A DNA stretch of 64,000 bases from an uncultured Phycisphaerales bacterium (GTDB taxonomy: Bacteria > Planctomycetota > Phycisphaerae > Sedimentisphaerales > Anaerobacaceae): NCBI GenBank assembly GCA_937927975.1, contig CALEZT010000009.1:1-64000 (forward strand). Reading direction: 5' to 3'. The notes under the pieces are model-generated. The model was not told the DNA's origin. It made no database searches and worked only from the letters and a program-made list of their open reading frames with translations. Shown in pieces: positions 35,013 to 42,865 of the stretch (position 1 is the first letter of the stretch; each line of letters starts with the position of its first letter). A program made the translations under genes and the position numbers.

Positions 35013-36320
35013 TCACAGAACCCACGGCGGGCGCGGCGAGTAGGACAGCAGCCGGTTGGCCGTGTCGTCCCCGATGAACTGCAGCCTGGCCGGGTCCCAG
35101 CGAAGATCGCGTTTGAGGGCCAGGGAGATGCCGCCGATGAAGATGGCGTTGATCGTGTACGCCGCGGCTTCCGGATTGCAGATCGTAGCCTTGCGCGACC
35201 GGACGCAGTCCAGGAAGTTCCCCGAGTGGCTGGTCGCGTAGTAGACCCGCTCGTCATTGGGCAACAAAGGCGCTCGCAGAATGTTGGTCGGGTAGGACGC
35301 GATGTTGCTGCGGTCCACCGCGATGCGGCCGTCCGTGCCGACGAAGCAGGCCCCGCCGTCCGGGCCGATCGGCTCGCCGGGATAGGGATCGGAATGAACC
35401 ACCACGCCATTGCTGTAATGATAATCGATCTTGCCGTTGCGGTACTTCACGTCGATCGGCGCCTTGACGTCGGGGTTCACCGTCCATTGAATGATGTCGT
35501 AATGATGCGGGCTCCAGTTCACGTCGCCGACGAACAGGTTGTTGAGCGTGTGTCCCGCTTCCCCGCCGAACGGTCGCCAGGGCAGCGGTCCCAGCCACAG
35601 ATCCCAATCGAAGCCCTCCGGCACGGGAACCGACTGATTCGAGGTCCAAGCGGTGGGCACGAAGGCACCCGGCTCACGGTACGCGTAGACTTCTTTGAGC
35701 TTGCCGATCCGGCCGTTGCGGATCAGTTCGCAGGCCAGACGGAACTTGCCGTCGTATTCCGATCGCTGCTGGGTCCCGGCCTGATAGACCCGACCATACC
35801 GGCGGGCGGTCTCGACCACCATCTGCGACTGCTCGACCGTGATGGCGACGGGTTTCTCGCAATAGACGTCCTTTCCCGCTCGCATGGCCAGGATCGACAT
35901 CGGCGCCGCCCAATGATAGGGCAAAGCCAACAGCACGGCGTCGATATCGGGACGAGCGAGGACCTCGCGGAAGTCGTTGTACGCCTTCACACCATCGTAG
36001 CCCGGCTTCTTGAACCGCTCGGCGTAGATTTGATTGCATCGCTCCCGCGCGGGCTCGCGCCGTTCGCGGCGTACGTCGCAGACCGCCATCACCTGCACGT
36101 CGTCGCGAGCGACGTATCCTCCCGGCACATAAGTCCAAGCCCCACCCATGAGGTGGCCGCTGCCCTGGCCGCCCAGGCCGATGAATCCCATGTTCACCCG
36201 CTCGCTGGGCGGAACGCCGCCCCCGGCCCCGAGGGCCGAGCCGCCAATGACATACGGCAAAGCCAATGTGGAGGCCGCCGCCTTGAGGAACTCCCTTCGC
36301 GTCGCTCTCTGATCGACCAT
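35013..36320 (-). CDS. Tat-exported Gfo/Idh/MocA-family oxidoreductase
   Basis: A 435-residue protein with a Tat signal (ATRREFLKAAASTLALPYVIG). The cofactor motif is VNMGFIGLGGQGSGHL and the family lysine lies in YCEKPVAI. The tail segment RDLRWDPARLQFIGDDTANRLLSYSPRPPW is the C-terminal signature of a large planctomycete subfamily of this superfamily. The enzyme probably oxidises or reduces a sugar released by the neighbouring hydrolases, using tightly bound NAD(P). It begins 156 bases after the LamG gene and ends 51 bases before the HEAT-FG-GAP gene, which with GH4 makes a likely three-gene operon. Confidence 0.92.
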   Translation of the reverse strand: MVDQRATRREFLKAAASTLALPYVIGGSALGAGGGVPPSERVNMGFIGLGGQGSGHLMGGAWTYVPGGYVARDDVQVMAVCDVRRERREPARERCNQIYAERFKKPGYDGVKAYNDFREVLARPDIDAVLLALPYHWAAPMSILAMRAGKDVYCEKPVAITVEQSQMVVETARRYGRVYQAGTQQRSEYDGKFRLACELIRNGRIGKLKEVYAYREPGAFVPTAWTSNQSVPVPEGFDWDLWLGPLPWRPFGGEAGHTLNNLFVGDVNWSPHHYDIIQWTVNPDVKAPIDVKYRNGKIDYHYSNGVVVHSDPYPGEPIGPDGGACFVGTDGRIAVDRSNIASYPTNILRAPLLPNDERVYYATSHSGNFLDCVRSRKATICNPEAAAYTINAIFIGGISLALKRDLRWDPARLQFIGDDTANRLLSYSPRPPWVL

Positions 36321-36408
36321 ACTTCACTCCATCATACTGAATGTGACTGTCCCCCAAGGGGGCATCAACTGCGGTATTCTAGCCTCGGACGGTTCCGAGA
36401 TAAAGACA

Positions 36409-36451
36409 CTATCCGCGGAACAGGGGCGACGCATGCGCCGCCCCTACCGCG
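36409..36451. repeat. Palindromic intergenic repeat, core GGGGCGACGCATGCG
   Basis: AGGGGCG (36422-36428) pairs with CGCCCCT (36439-36445), and outer CCGCGG arms on both sides extend the stem. The same core recurs, with a decayed right arm, at 40434-40449. Located between the LamG and oxidoreductase genes, it may also serve as a transcript-end structure. Confidence 0.6.
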
Positions 36452-36476
36452 GGTCAAAACCAAGGTGTTTGCTGCA

Positions 36477-39374
36477 CTACTGTCCAAGCGGCCGGCCCAG
36501 AGCGATGTCGTCGACATAGACCGTGCCCGTCCCGCCGGGGGTCGGTGCCTTACGATTGCCCACGCCGATGCAGATCGTCTTGACCCGCTTGAGGTTCACG
36601 CCAGTCAGATCGCCATACGGAATGACCCAGCGGCGCCAGGTCGGGCGAAGCGTGACAGCTTCATCCGGGTTCACCACGGTCGCGTTGCCGCCGGCGCTGT
36701 CTTGGATTCTCACATACATCGGCTCGACCGAGTTGCCCTTGGGCTGCTCCACACCAATCGCAGCGATTTGCCAGGAACCCGTCACAGCACCCGTCGTCGA
36801 AAGGTTCGAGAACTCCGCGGCGGTTGCAGCCGAGGCGTTGTGGCTGGTCACCGCCAGGCCGATCAGCACGTCGTTTGCCATGGTGATGTTCACCGGCGTC
36901 GTGAACGCGATGTTCGTCCACGTGACACCGTCGGCCGAGTGCTGGGCGGTGAAGGCGTTGCCTGTGCGGGTCAGCTTCAGCCAGACCGAGGCGACCACGA
37001 CGTTCGTCGATACCTGGCTCATCACGTTTCCGGTCTCGGGACGCTGCTGAAAGGAGACACCATAGTCCGGCGTCAGACACACGAACGCGTGCTTGGAGCC
37101 GGGGTGGACGCTTTCGCGGATCATGACGCCTGCTTTGGCCCAGCCGTCCGTGCGAACGAGCGTGTCCACGCGGGCCACGATGGTGCCGTTTCCGCTGAGG
37201 TTCTTGTAGACGTAGCGGAACTTGTCTGCGGTGTCCCAGATGTCCGCGCCGATGGCGTTCATGATGATCTGGCCGTCGGCGGTCTGGTGGAAGCCCGCGG
37301 CATCGCCGCGAAGGTGAAGGATCAAAGCGTCGGCTCCGTTGGCCGTCCAATCCTGCGGCGTCGCAAACTCCCGTTCGGCCTCCGCGTGGAACGGCGAAGC
37401 GGAGTTGTCGTACTGCAAAGGCATCGACTGGCTGCCGCTGTGGACGATGGTTCGTTCGCCGAACGTCCCCTGGGCGGCTTCCGTGTAGCCGACCGTCGAG
37501 CCGGTACCGTTGACCCAGCCGTCGAGCCACGTATCATATATCCGGTTGTCGCTGTCATTGTAGCTTTCGAAACCCTCGAAAACCGCATACTCCTGGGTCG
37601 TGAAGCTCCACAGGTCGCCTTCGTAGGTTGCCCCTGCGCCGACCTCGTCCACCTTCCAGTAGTAGGTCGTCCCATACTCCAATGAAGCGGGCCCATAAAC
37701 TCGCAAGGCTTGAATGACAGGCGGGATCGTCCCCGCTGCGACGGCATCGGCGTCAACTCCCAAATAGACCGCGTGCGACTGCGCCTCGCGGCCGGGCCGC
37801 CAGATCAGATCGGTCGCCACGCTGACGTTCTTCGCCCCGTCGGCAGGCTGGGGTTCACGGGCCTGCACCGGCACATGGAAGAACCTGACCTCGCTCAGAC
37901 TGGCTGCCATGGGACTGCCCCAGGTGGCGGTGACGGTCAGTTTGACATGCTTGGCCGAAACGCCCCCGAAATCGACCACGGTCCCGGCTGTGTAAGTCGT
38001 CAGTCCCGTCCCCTGGGCAAACGAAGGCACATCGGGCAACTGCGTCCAGGTCTGGCCGTCCGTGGAGTACTCGACCATGACGTTCCTGGCCCCGAAACCC
38101 ATATAAGTTTCCAGCTGCGAGTTTGCGTTCCACACCCAGAGCGCATCCACCCTGTATTCTCGATCGAACGTGTATTGGATCCACGCGGGCAGACCGACGC
38201 TCATCCACATCTGCTTCATGTCGTCGGAGTGCTGGTCGGCCTCGTTGAGTCCGGAGTGGTCAATCGTCTTGCTCGCCGGCGAGGCCGTCTGCTGACTGGA
38301 TGCCTTAGCAGTCACGCTCGTGATGGGATAGGAGAACGGTTCCACCGTGAAGCTCCAGATGTCGCCCTTGAAGATCGTACCTTCAGGCGTCGCATTCACT
38401 TCATCGATCCGCCAGGAATACGTCTGTCCGTATTCGAGACCAACCGGTTCGAACGTGGTCGCCGTCTGTGCCAAGCCGACGAGGACACCCCCCGGGTTGG
38501 CCCGGCTCGCGTCGTTCACATCGCCGTAAGTCGCCCCGAAGTACACGTCGCGCGTCGCGGCCGTGTCCACGGGGTCCCAGGCCAGGACCACATCTCGCGG
38601 CACATCGGTCGCGCCGTCCTTCGGGCGGGGGTTGCCCGCCTTGTCGCCGCCGAGGCCGGCCATCACTAGACCGATTTCCTCCTGCGACAGAGCCCGATTG
38701 TAGATGCAGACTTCGTCCAAATCCCCGAGGAAGACCTCGGTATTGCCGCTAAAGCCCGCGCCGCCGCCGGTGACGCAGCCGATGCCCATGCTGGACGCCG
38801 CGCCGGCGGCATTGAAGGAGAACGCGCCGGACGCCACTTGCGCGCCGTTCAGATAGAGCCTGGCGGTGGTCCCGTCGAAGGTGGCTGCTACGTGCGCCCA
38901 GATCTGGGCCAGCGGATTGAGCGTGTTGTTCGGTGAAACGATGGCTGCCGTTCCCGTTTCGATTCGGAAGGTGCCGCCGTTTTCAGGCCGGACCTGGAAC
39001 TGGAACATCGTCGTGTCGGGCCAGGTATTTCTCTTGCCGATCAGACCCTGGTAGGTGCCGCCCCCGCCGGCCCACTTGATCCACATCGCCAGAGACAGTT
39101 GGCCCGTCCCCTCGGCCGGGTTCCAGGTCCCCAGCTCGATCCGTGTGTTTGCGGTTCCGTCACAGTGGACTCCGCGGCCCTGGTATCCCGGCGAGATCCA
39201 CGTGATGCCGTTGTGAAGGGTCCCGTCGTGCCCTTTGCCCGACAGATCGTGAGCGACGGCGCCCGCTCCTTCATCGAGCGGATAGAAACCCACCAGGCCG
39301 CCCTTGATATCGGCGTTCGCCACACCCGCGGCTAGGCTGACCCCCAACGCAAGCAATACAGCGGTCGTTCTCAT
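36477..39374 (-). CDS. Exported multidomain carbohydrate-binding protein: LamG, discoidin, DUF1349 and FEGFESY module
   Basis: A 965-residue secreted protein (signal about 1-21). Domains in order: LamG/concanavalin-like (25-240, GLVGFYPLDEGAGAVAHDLSG); Fn3-like (250-345); F5/8 type C discoidin (355-500); second Fn3-like (505-595); module half A beginning FEGFESYNDSDN (599) to about 695; a DUF1349-like concanavalin domain (702-875, KFRYVYKNLSGNGTIVARV ... AEFSNLSTTG); and module half B (882-965, EPMYVRIQDSAGG ... VYVDDIALGRP). Halves A and B together match one continuous module in the protein at 53560-54927, so DUF1349 appears inserted in it. No catalytic domain is seen; it probably binds polysaccharide at the cell surface. 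The prepilin-like gene lies 82 bases upstream. Confidence 0.85.
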   Translation of the reverse strand: MRTTAVLLALGVSLAAGVANADIKGGLVGFYPLDEGAGAVAHDLSGKGHDGTLHNGITWISPGYQGRGVHCDGTANTRIELGTWNPAEGTGQLSLAMWIKWAGGGGTYQGLIGKRNTWPDTTMFQFQVRPENGGTFRIETGTAAIVSPNNTLNPLAQIWAHVAATFDGTTARLYLNGAQVASGAFSFNAAGAASSMGIGCVTGGGAGFSGNTEVFLGDLDEVCIYNRALSQEEIGLVMAGLGGDKAGNPRPKDGATDVPRDVVLAWDPVDTAATRDVYFGATYGDVNDASRANPGGVLVGLAQTATTFEPVGLEYGQTYSWRIDEVNATPEGTIFKGDIWSFTVEPFSYPITSVTAKASSQQTASPASKTIDHSGLNEADQHSDDMKQMWMSVGLPAWIQYTFDREYRVDALWVWNANSQLETYMGFGARNVMVEYSTDGQTWTQLPDVPSFAQGTGLTTYTAGTVVDFGGVSAKHVKLTVTATWGSPMAASLSEVRFFHVPVQAREPQPADGAKNVSVATDLIWRPGREAQSHAVYLGVDADAVAAGTIPPVIQALRVYGPASLEYGTTYYWKVDEVGAGATYEGDLWSFTTQEYAVFEGFESYNDSDNRIYDTWLDGWVNGTGSTVGYTEAAQGTFGERTIVHSGSQSMPLQYDNSASPFHAEAEREFATPQDWTANGADALILHLRGDAAGFHQTADGQIIMNAIGADIWDTADKFRYVYKNLSGNGTIVARVDTLVRTDGWAKAGVMIRESVHPGSKHAFVCLTPDYGVSFQQRPETGNVMSQVSTNVVVASVWLKLTRTGNAFTAQHSADGVTWTNIAFTTPVNITMANDVLIGLAVTSHNASAATAAEFSNLSTTGAVTGSWQIAAIGVEQPKGNSVEPMYVRIQDSAGGNATVVNPDEAVTLRPTWRRWVIPYGDLTGVNLKRVKTICIGVGNRKAPTPGGTGTVYVDDIALGRPLGQ

Positions 39375-39456
39375 TGTGGTTCCTCCTCAAAGGATTCGAA
39401 TCGGTACCTCCAACGTTCTTGCGCAGCGCCACACTCGTCGTTGCTGCGATGCGTTC

Positions 39457-40269
39457 TCATCTGCCCAGCACCGGTTCATACCCCAGTTTGCCCCAGTAGG
39501 CCTGCTGCACTCGATGCAGGTCGGGGTTTCCCGGCTGGACCGGGTCGGCGCCGGGCACCATCTTGCCGTAATCGATCGTCCGCTGATCCTGCCATTTCCA
39601 GTACTCGCTGTGTCCGTCGGCGAAGGAGAACGAGGTCCCCCCGCCGTGCCGGACGGGAGGTGGGTCCTTGTGTCGATTGTCTCCAGCCAGGATGCCGGCC
39701 TGGGCGACCGTGGAACCCCACCACGATTCCCGGTCATACGGTACGCTCCAACTTGCCAGCGTCGCCCAACCTTCGTCGACGAAGACGAGTCTCTCTCCCG
39801 GGCGGACAATCTTCATTCGCTTCTTGACGATGAGTTCCGGCTTGGTGGGCCAGCCGTTCATGGCATCGACGATCGCGTAGGTGCGCATCTCGCCCCGCAG
39901 CCCGCTGGGGCACTGGTAGAGCTTGGCTGTCTTGCAGAACGGGAACAGGGCCCCTTCCTGGATCGCCTGGATCTGATCCGCCTCAGGGGTTGCGTCCGAA
40001 TAGCCGGCCCAGTGTACCCAGCCGTCTTCGTTCGCAGGCACGTTGTTCTGCCCGCCTTTGCCCGTGGAGCCGTGAACGATCTTGTCGTCGTTCTCGTCGG
40101 CGTAGAGAATCCACGCCACGGTCAGTTGCTTGAGATTGCTCAGACAGGCGGCTCGCTGCCCCTGTTCGCGGGCCCGATGCAGAGCGGGCATCAGGATGGC
40201 CATGAGAACCGCGATGACGGCGATGACAACCAGCAGCTCGATCAGCGTAAAACCTCTATCCCGCGTCAT
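39457..40269 (-). CDS. Prepilin-type N-terminal cleavage/methylation protein, H-X9-DG family
   Basis: A 270-residue protein with a class III signal [18 protein letters not shown] right after the start (cleavage after the G of RGF). The single membrane/assembly helix ends at [23 protein letters not shown], the DUF1559/H-X9-DG type linker of Planctomycetes and relatives. The closing signature is [18 protein letters not shown]. Such pseudopilins are exported and assembled by type II secretion/type IV pilus-like machinery, and planctomycetes carry dozens of them whose roles are largely unknown. ATG at 40269 has GAGGTGAG just before it; the open frame upstream to 40395 is not protein-like. The LamG gene follows 82 bases downstream. 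Confidence 0.9.
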   Translation of the reverse strand: MTRDRGFTLIELLVVIAVIAVLMAILMPALHRAREQGQRAACLSNLKQLTVAWILYADENDDKIVHGSTGKGGQNNVPANEDGWVHWAGYSDATPEADQIQAIQEGALFPFCKTAKLYQCPSGLRGEMRTYAIVDAMNGWPTKPELIVKKRMKIVRPGERLVFVDEGWATLASWSVPYDRESWWGSTVAQAGILAGDNRHKDPPPVRHGGGTSFSFADGHSEYWKWQDQRTIDYGKMVPGADPVQPGNPDLHRVQQAYWGKLGYEPVLGR

Positions 40270-40389
40270 GATCTCACCTCTTGGCCTCGATTCGAGACAT
40301 CCGCGTACATCTCCGTCGACACAGAACGTGTCCGGAAGCACTCCCAGTTCGTCATGGCCATTACGATAGCCGAAATCGCGGGGCCGGCA

Positions 40390-40419
40390 TTGCACAAGTC
40401 CACCTTCTTTGTGTATAAT
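40390..40419 (+). promoter_or_regulatory. Sigma70-like promoter of the PAS-AraC regulator
   Basis: TTGCAC at 40390-40395 and a perfect TATAAT at 40414-40419, 18 bases apart, about 78 bases before the start codon. Confidence 0.55.
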
Positions 40420-40433
40420 TTCACCATCGCTCC

Positions 40434-40449
40434 TAGGGGCGACGCATGC
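40434..40449. repeat. Degenerate copy of the GGGGCGACGCATGCG palindromic repeat
   Basis: Sixteen bases (AGGGGCGACGCATGCG) are identical to those at 36422-36437. The right arm then diverges (TCGTGCTCG), so the long hairpin is lost, but ACGCATGCGT remains self-complementary. It lies in the leader of the regulator gene. Confidence 0.5.
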
Positions 40450-40496
40450 GTCGTGCTCGCCATTCGACTGGATTGCCTGAATAATCGGGATCGCCG

Positions 40497-41231
40497 ATGT
40501 CCGATTCGAACTTCAAAATCCGACTGCTGCAGCGACTGAAAGCCAACTCGAACCTGTTCCGCCTGTTCGATTCGCTCACGGACGTATGCTTCTTCGCAAA
40601 GGACCGCAGGGGCCGGTTCATTATGGGCAACCGCGCCTTCCTGGAAAAACTGGGCCTCAACCGCGAGGAAGACTTGATCGGCAAGGACGACTCCGCCTTC
40701 TTCCCCGAGCGCCTTATCGAGATCTTCCTGCGCGACGACCAGCGGGTCATGCGGACGGGCGAACCCCTGATCGACCGCGTGGAACTGGTCTCCAACAGCG
40801 AGGGCAGCATCGACTGGCACATCACGACGAAGGTGCCGCTGGTGTCCCGGAACAACCACGCGATCGGCATCGCCGGCATTACGCGGGACTTTCGCAGGTC
40901 GGGCGAGCGATGGCGGCCGCACCAACAGTTTGCCGCGGTCATCGAGCACATCGATAAGAACTTCAACCAGGCGATCCAGGTCGAGGAGTTGGCCTCGCTG
41001 ATGTACCTGTCGGTCAACCAGTTCGAACGGAAGTTCAAGCAGGTGTTCCAGGTCTCGCCGGTGAAGTTCCTTACCGGCTATCGCGTGCACCGCGCCTGCT
41101 ACGACCTGCTCCACACGGACCAAACGATCACCCAGATCGCCATTCGGAACGGTTTTTACGACCATAGTCACTTCATCCGCCATTTCCGCGACGCAATGGG
41201 GATGACGCCGAACCAGTACAGGAGAGGGTGA
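40497..41231 (+). CDS. AraC-family transcription regulator with N-terminal PAS domain
   Basis: A 244-residue regulator. Residues about 20-130 form a PAS domain ([23 protein letters not shown] ... [24 protein letters not shown]), and residues about 145-244 form the double helix-turn-helix of AraC/XylS proteins ([21 protein letters not shown] and [30 protein letters not shown]). PAS-AraC proteins in Planctomycetes and Verrucomicrobia often sit beside sugar-utilisation genes; the ligand of this PAS is unknown. It is divergent from the prepilin/LamG genes and co-oriented with the ceramidase-like gene 90 bases downstream, so either could be its target. Confidence 0.9.
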   Translation: MSDSNFKIRLLQRLKANSNLFRLFDSLTDVCFFAKDRRGRFIMGNRAFLEKLGLNREEDLIGKDDSAFFPERLIEIFLRDDQRVMRTGEPLIDRVELVSNSEGSIDWHITTKVPLVSRNNHAIGIAGITRDFRRSGERWRPHQQFAAVIEHIDKNFNQAIQVEELASLMYLSVNQFERKFKQVFQVSPVKFLTGYRVHRACYDLLHTDQTITQIAIRNGFYDHSHFIRHFRDAMGMTPNQYRRG

Positions 41232-41234
41232 GAA

Positions 41235-41310
41235 GGTGCGAAACGCGAAGTGGGAAGTTTGAAGTGTGAAGTGCGGCGGCGCCGCTGGAAGCTCGAGACT
41301 CGTGGCAAGA
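41235..41310 (+). repeat. Text-like degenerate repeat stretch
   Basis: The gap after the regulator gene carries AAGTGGGAAGTTTGAAGTGTG and GAGACTCGTGGCAAGAG, made of shuffled GAAGT and GACTCGTGGC words. The same kind of words occur at 3408-3440. No gene is evident in it. Confidence 0.4.
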
Positions 41311-41321
41311 GAGGAGAAACC

Positions 41322-42830
41322 ATGAACGCAAGACGGAATCGCGTGAGAAGATGGGCCGAGAATCCGACCTGTCCGGACGGCAACGGCCTGGTTGGCAGCG
41401 ACAAGCGGAGTCTTCGGAGCTTGCCGATGGCTCGTCCCGAGTCGCGAGAAAGACCATCGACACACTGCGTTTGTCGATGCCACCCCCAAGCGAATTCGGA
41501 CTGTTCATCGAAGACCCCGGGTTCGAGGGAATCGGCCGGTTCCACGTTCATCTCATACGCTCGAAGAGCGTTGGCGTGCACGCTGTTGTTGTGTCTTTTG
41601 ATCGGCGGGTCTGCGACTGCCGCCTTTCGGGCGGGCTTTGCCCTGCGGGACGTGACTCCCGATCCGCTGCTGCCCGTCTCCGGCGGCGTCGGCCCATCTC
41701 ACCCGGTAACGCGAACGATCGGGCGATTGACTGCCCGCGCAATGGTCCTGGAAAACGACGGCACACGAGTGGCGATCTGCAGCGTGGACTTTCTCGGTTT
41801 CCCCGGCGTCCTGTGCGATAAGGTCCGTGCCCAGGTCCCGAGCATTCCCGGGACGAACATCCTGATCGGCGCCACGCACACGCACAGCGCGCCCGACTGT
41901 TACGGTTTCCCAGATCAGACGGGCAGGACCTCCGCCAACCTGGCGTATCTCGACAGCGTCTGCGCCAAGCTGGCGGACGCGATCAATGAAGCCGTGGAGC
42001 GTTTGGAGCCGGCTGGCGTGAAGATCGCAACCGGCCAGGCCCGAGGCAAGATCGCGTACAACTACTATGCCGAGCAGCTCTACGACCCGCGATGCCACGT
42101 CGTCCAGCTCGTCACCGCCGCGGGCAAGCCACTCGCGACCCTCGTCAACTACGCCTGTCACCCCGAGGTGATCGGGTCCGACCAGGGCATCCTGTGCACT
42201 GATTTCGTCGGGCCTCTGTACGACCGGATCGAGCAGCAAGGCGCCGGGCAAGGGATCTTCCTGAACAGCGCCCAGGGCGGCATGGTCACCGCCGATTGCC
42301 GCGGCCCGTACGGCAAGGACATCCAGACCTGGGACGAATGTGTCCGAATCGGCAACCTCCTGGCCGACGAAGCCCTTCGCATCGTTAACAGCGCCGCGGT
42401 CCAGGAGAACCCCACGCTCTTCTGCGGTGCGACCGCCATTGAGTTCCCCGTCGAGAACGAGATGCTGCTAACCGTGGTGAAGATGTCGCCCCTGGGATTC
42501 CAGTTGAGCGACAAAGGGACCGTGGCGACGCAGGTCAACGTCGTCAACCTGGGCAACGCCCAGATGCTCACCATCCCCGGCGAAGCCCAGCCCAACATCG
42601 GCTTCTACCTCAAGCGAAAGATGCAGGGCGAGCACAATCTGCTCCTTGGCCTGACCAACGACGCCTTCGGCTACATGCTCGCCAAGGTCGATTGGAGCAG
42701 CTTCGAACGATACAACTACATCACGCGAACCTGCCTGGGTGAAATGACAGGCGAGATCTTCATGGAAAAGGCTTTGGAGTTCGTCGACGCCTGCCCCCGG
42801 CCCGCCCGACGGGCGACAGAACAGAGATGA
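41322..42830 (+). CDS. Exported neutral/alkaline ceramidase-like protein
   Basis: The core from about 41637 onward reads FRAGFALRDVTPDPLLPVSG, then ATHTHSAPD (histidines expected to bind zinc), VNYACHPEVIG and LTNDAFGYMLAKVDW, as in the neutral ceramidase superfamily. Planctomycete members are numerous and probably hydrolyse other amides or esters; ceramide itself is not assumed. A signal-like stretch (ALACTLLLCLLIGGSATAA) lies immediately before the core but some 85 residues into the frame. The ATG at 41322 has a strong GAGAGGAG site, which would give 502 residues with an odd, Arg-rich leader. A TTG at 41571 directly before the signal peptide is the alternative start. The neighbour upstream is the PAS-AraC regulator. 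Confidence 0.8.
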   Translation: MNARRNRVRRWAENPTCPDGNGLVGSDKRSLRSLPMARPESRERPSTHCVCRCHPQANSDCSSKTPGSRESAGSTFISYARRALACTLLLCLLIGGSATAAFRAGFALRDVTPDPLLPVSGGVGPSHPVTRTIGRLTARAMVLENDGTRVAICSVDFLGFPGVLCDKVRAQVPSIPGTNILIGATHTHSAPDCYGFPDQTGRTSANLAYLDSVCAKLADAINEAVERLEPAGVKIATGQARGKIAYNYYAEQLYDPRCHVVQLVTAAGKPLATLVNYACHPEVIGSDQGILCTDFVGPLYDRIEQQGAGQGIFLNSAQGGMVTADCRGPYGKDIQTWDECVRIGNLLADEALRIVNSAAVQENPTLFCGATAIEFPVENEMLLTVVKMSPLGFQLSDKGTVATQVNVVNLGNAQMLTIPGEAQPNIGFYLKRKMQGEHNLLLGLTNDAFGYMLAKVDWSSFERYNYITRTCLGEMTGEIFMEKALEFVDACPRPARRATEQR

Positions 42831-42865
42831 CCGTGATGCGCACCCTGTTGAACGACACGGTGGAA

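Noticed and set aside
36409..36451. The palindrome as an intrinsic terminator of the LamG gene
   Set aside because: No U-tract follows on either strand and the core recurs elsewhere, so it is listed as a repeat.
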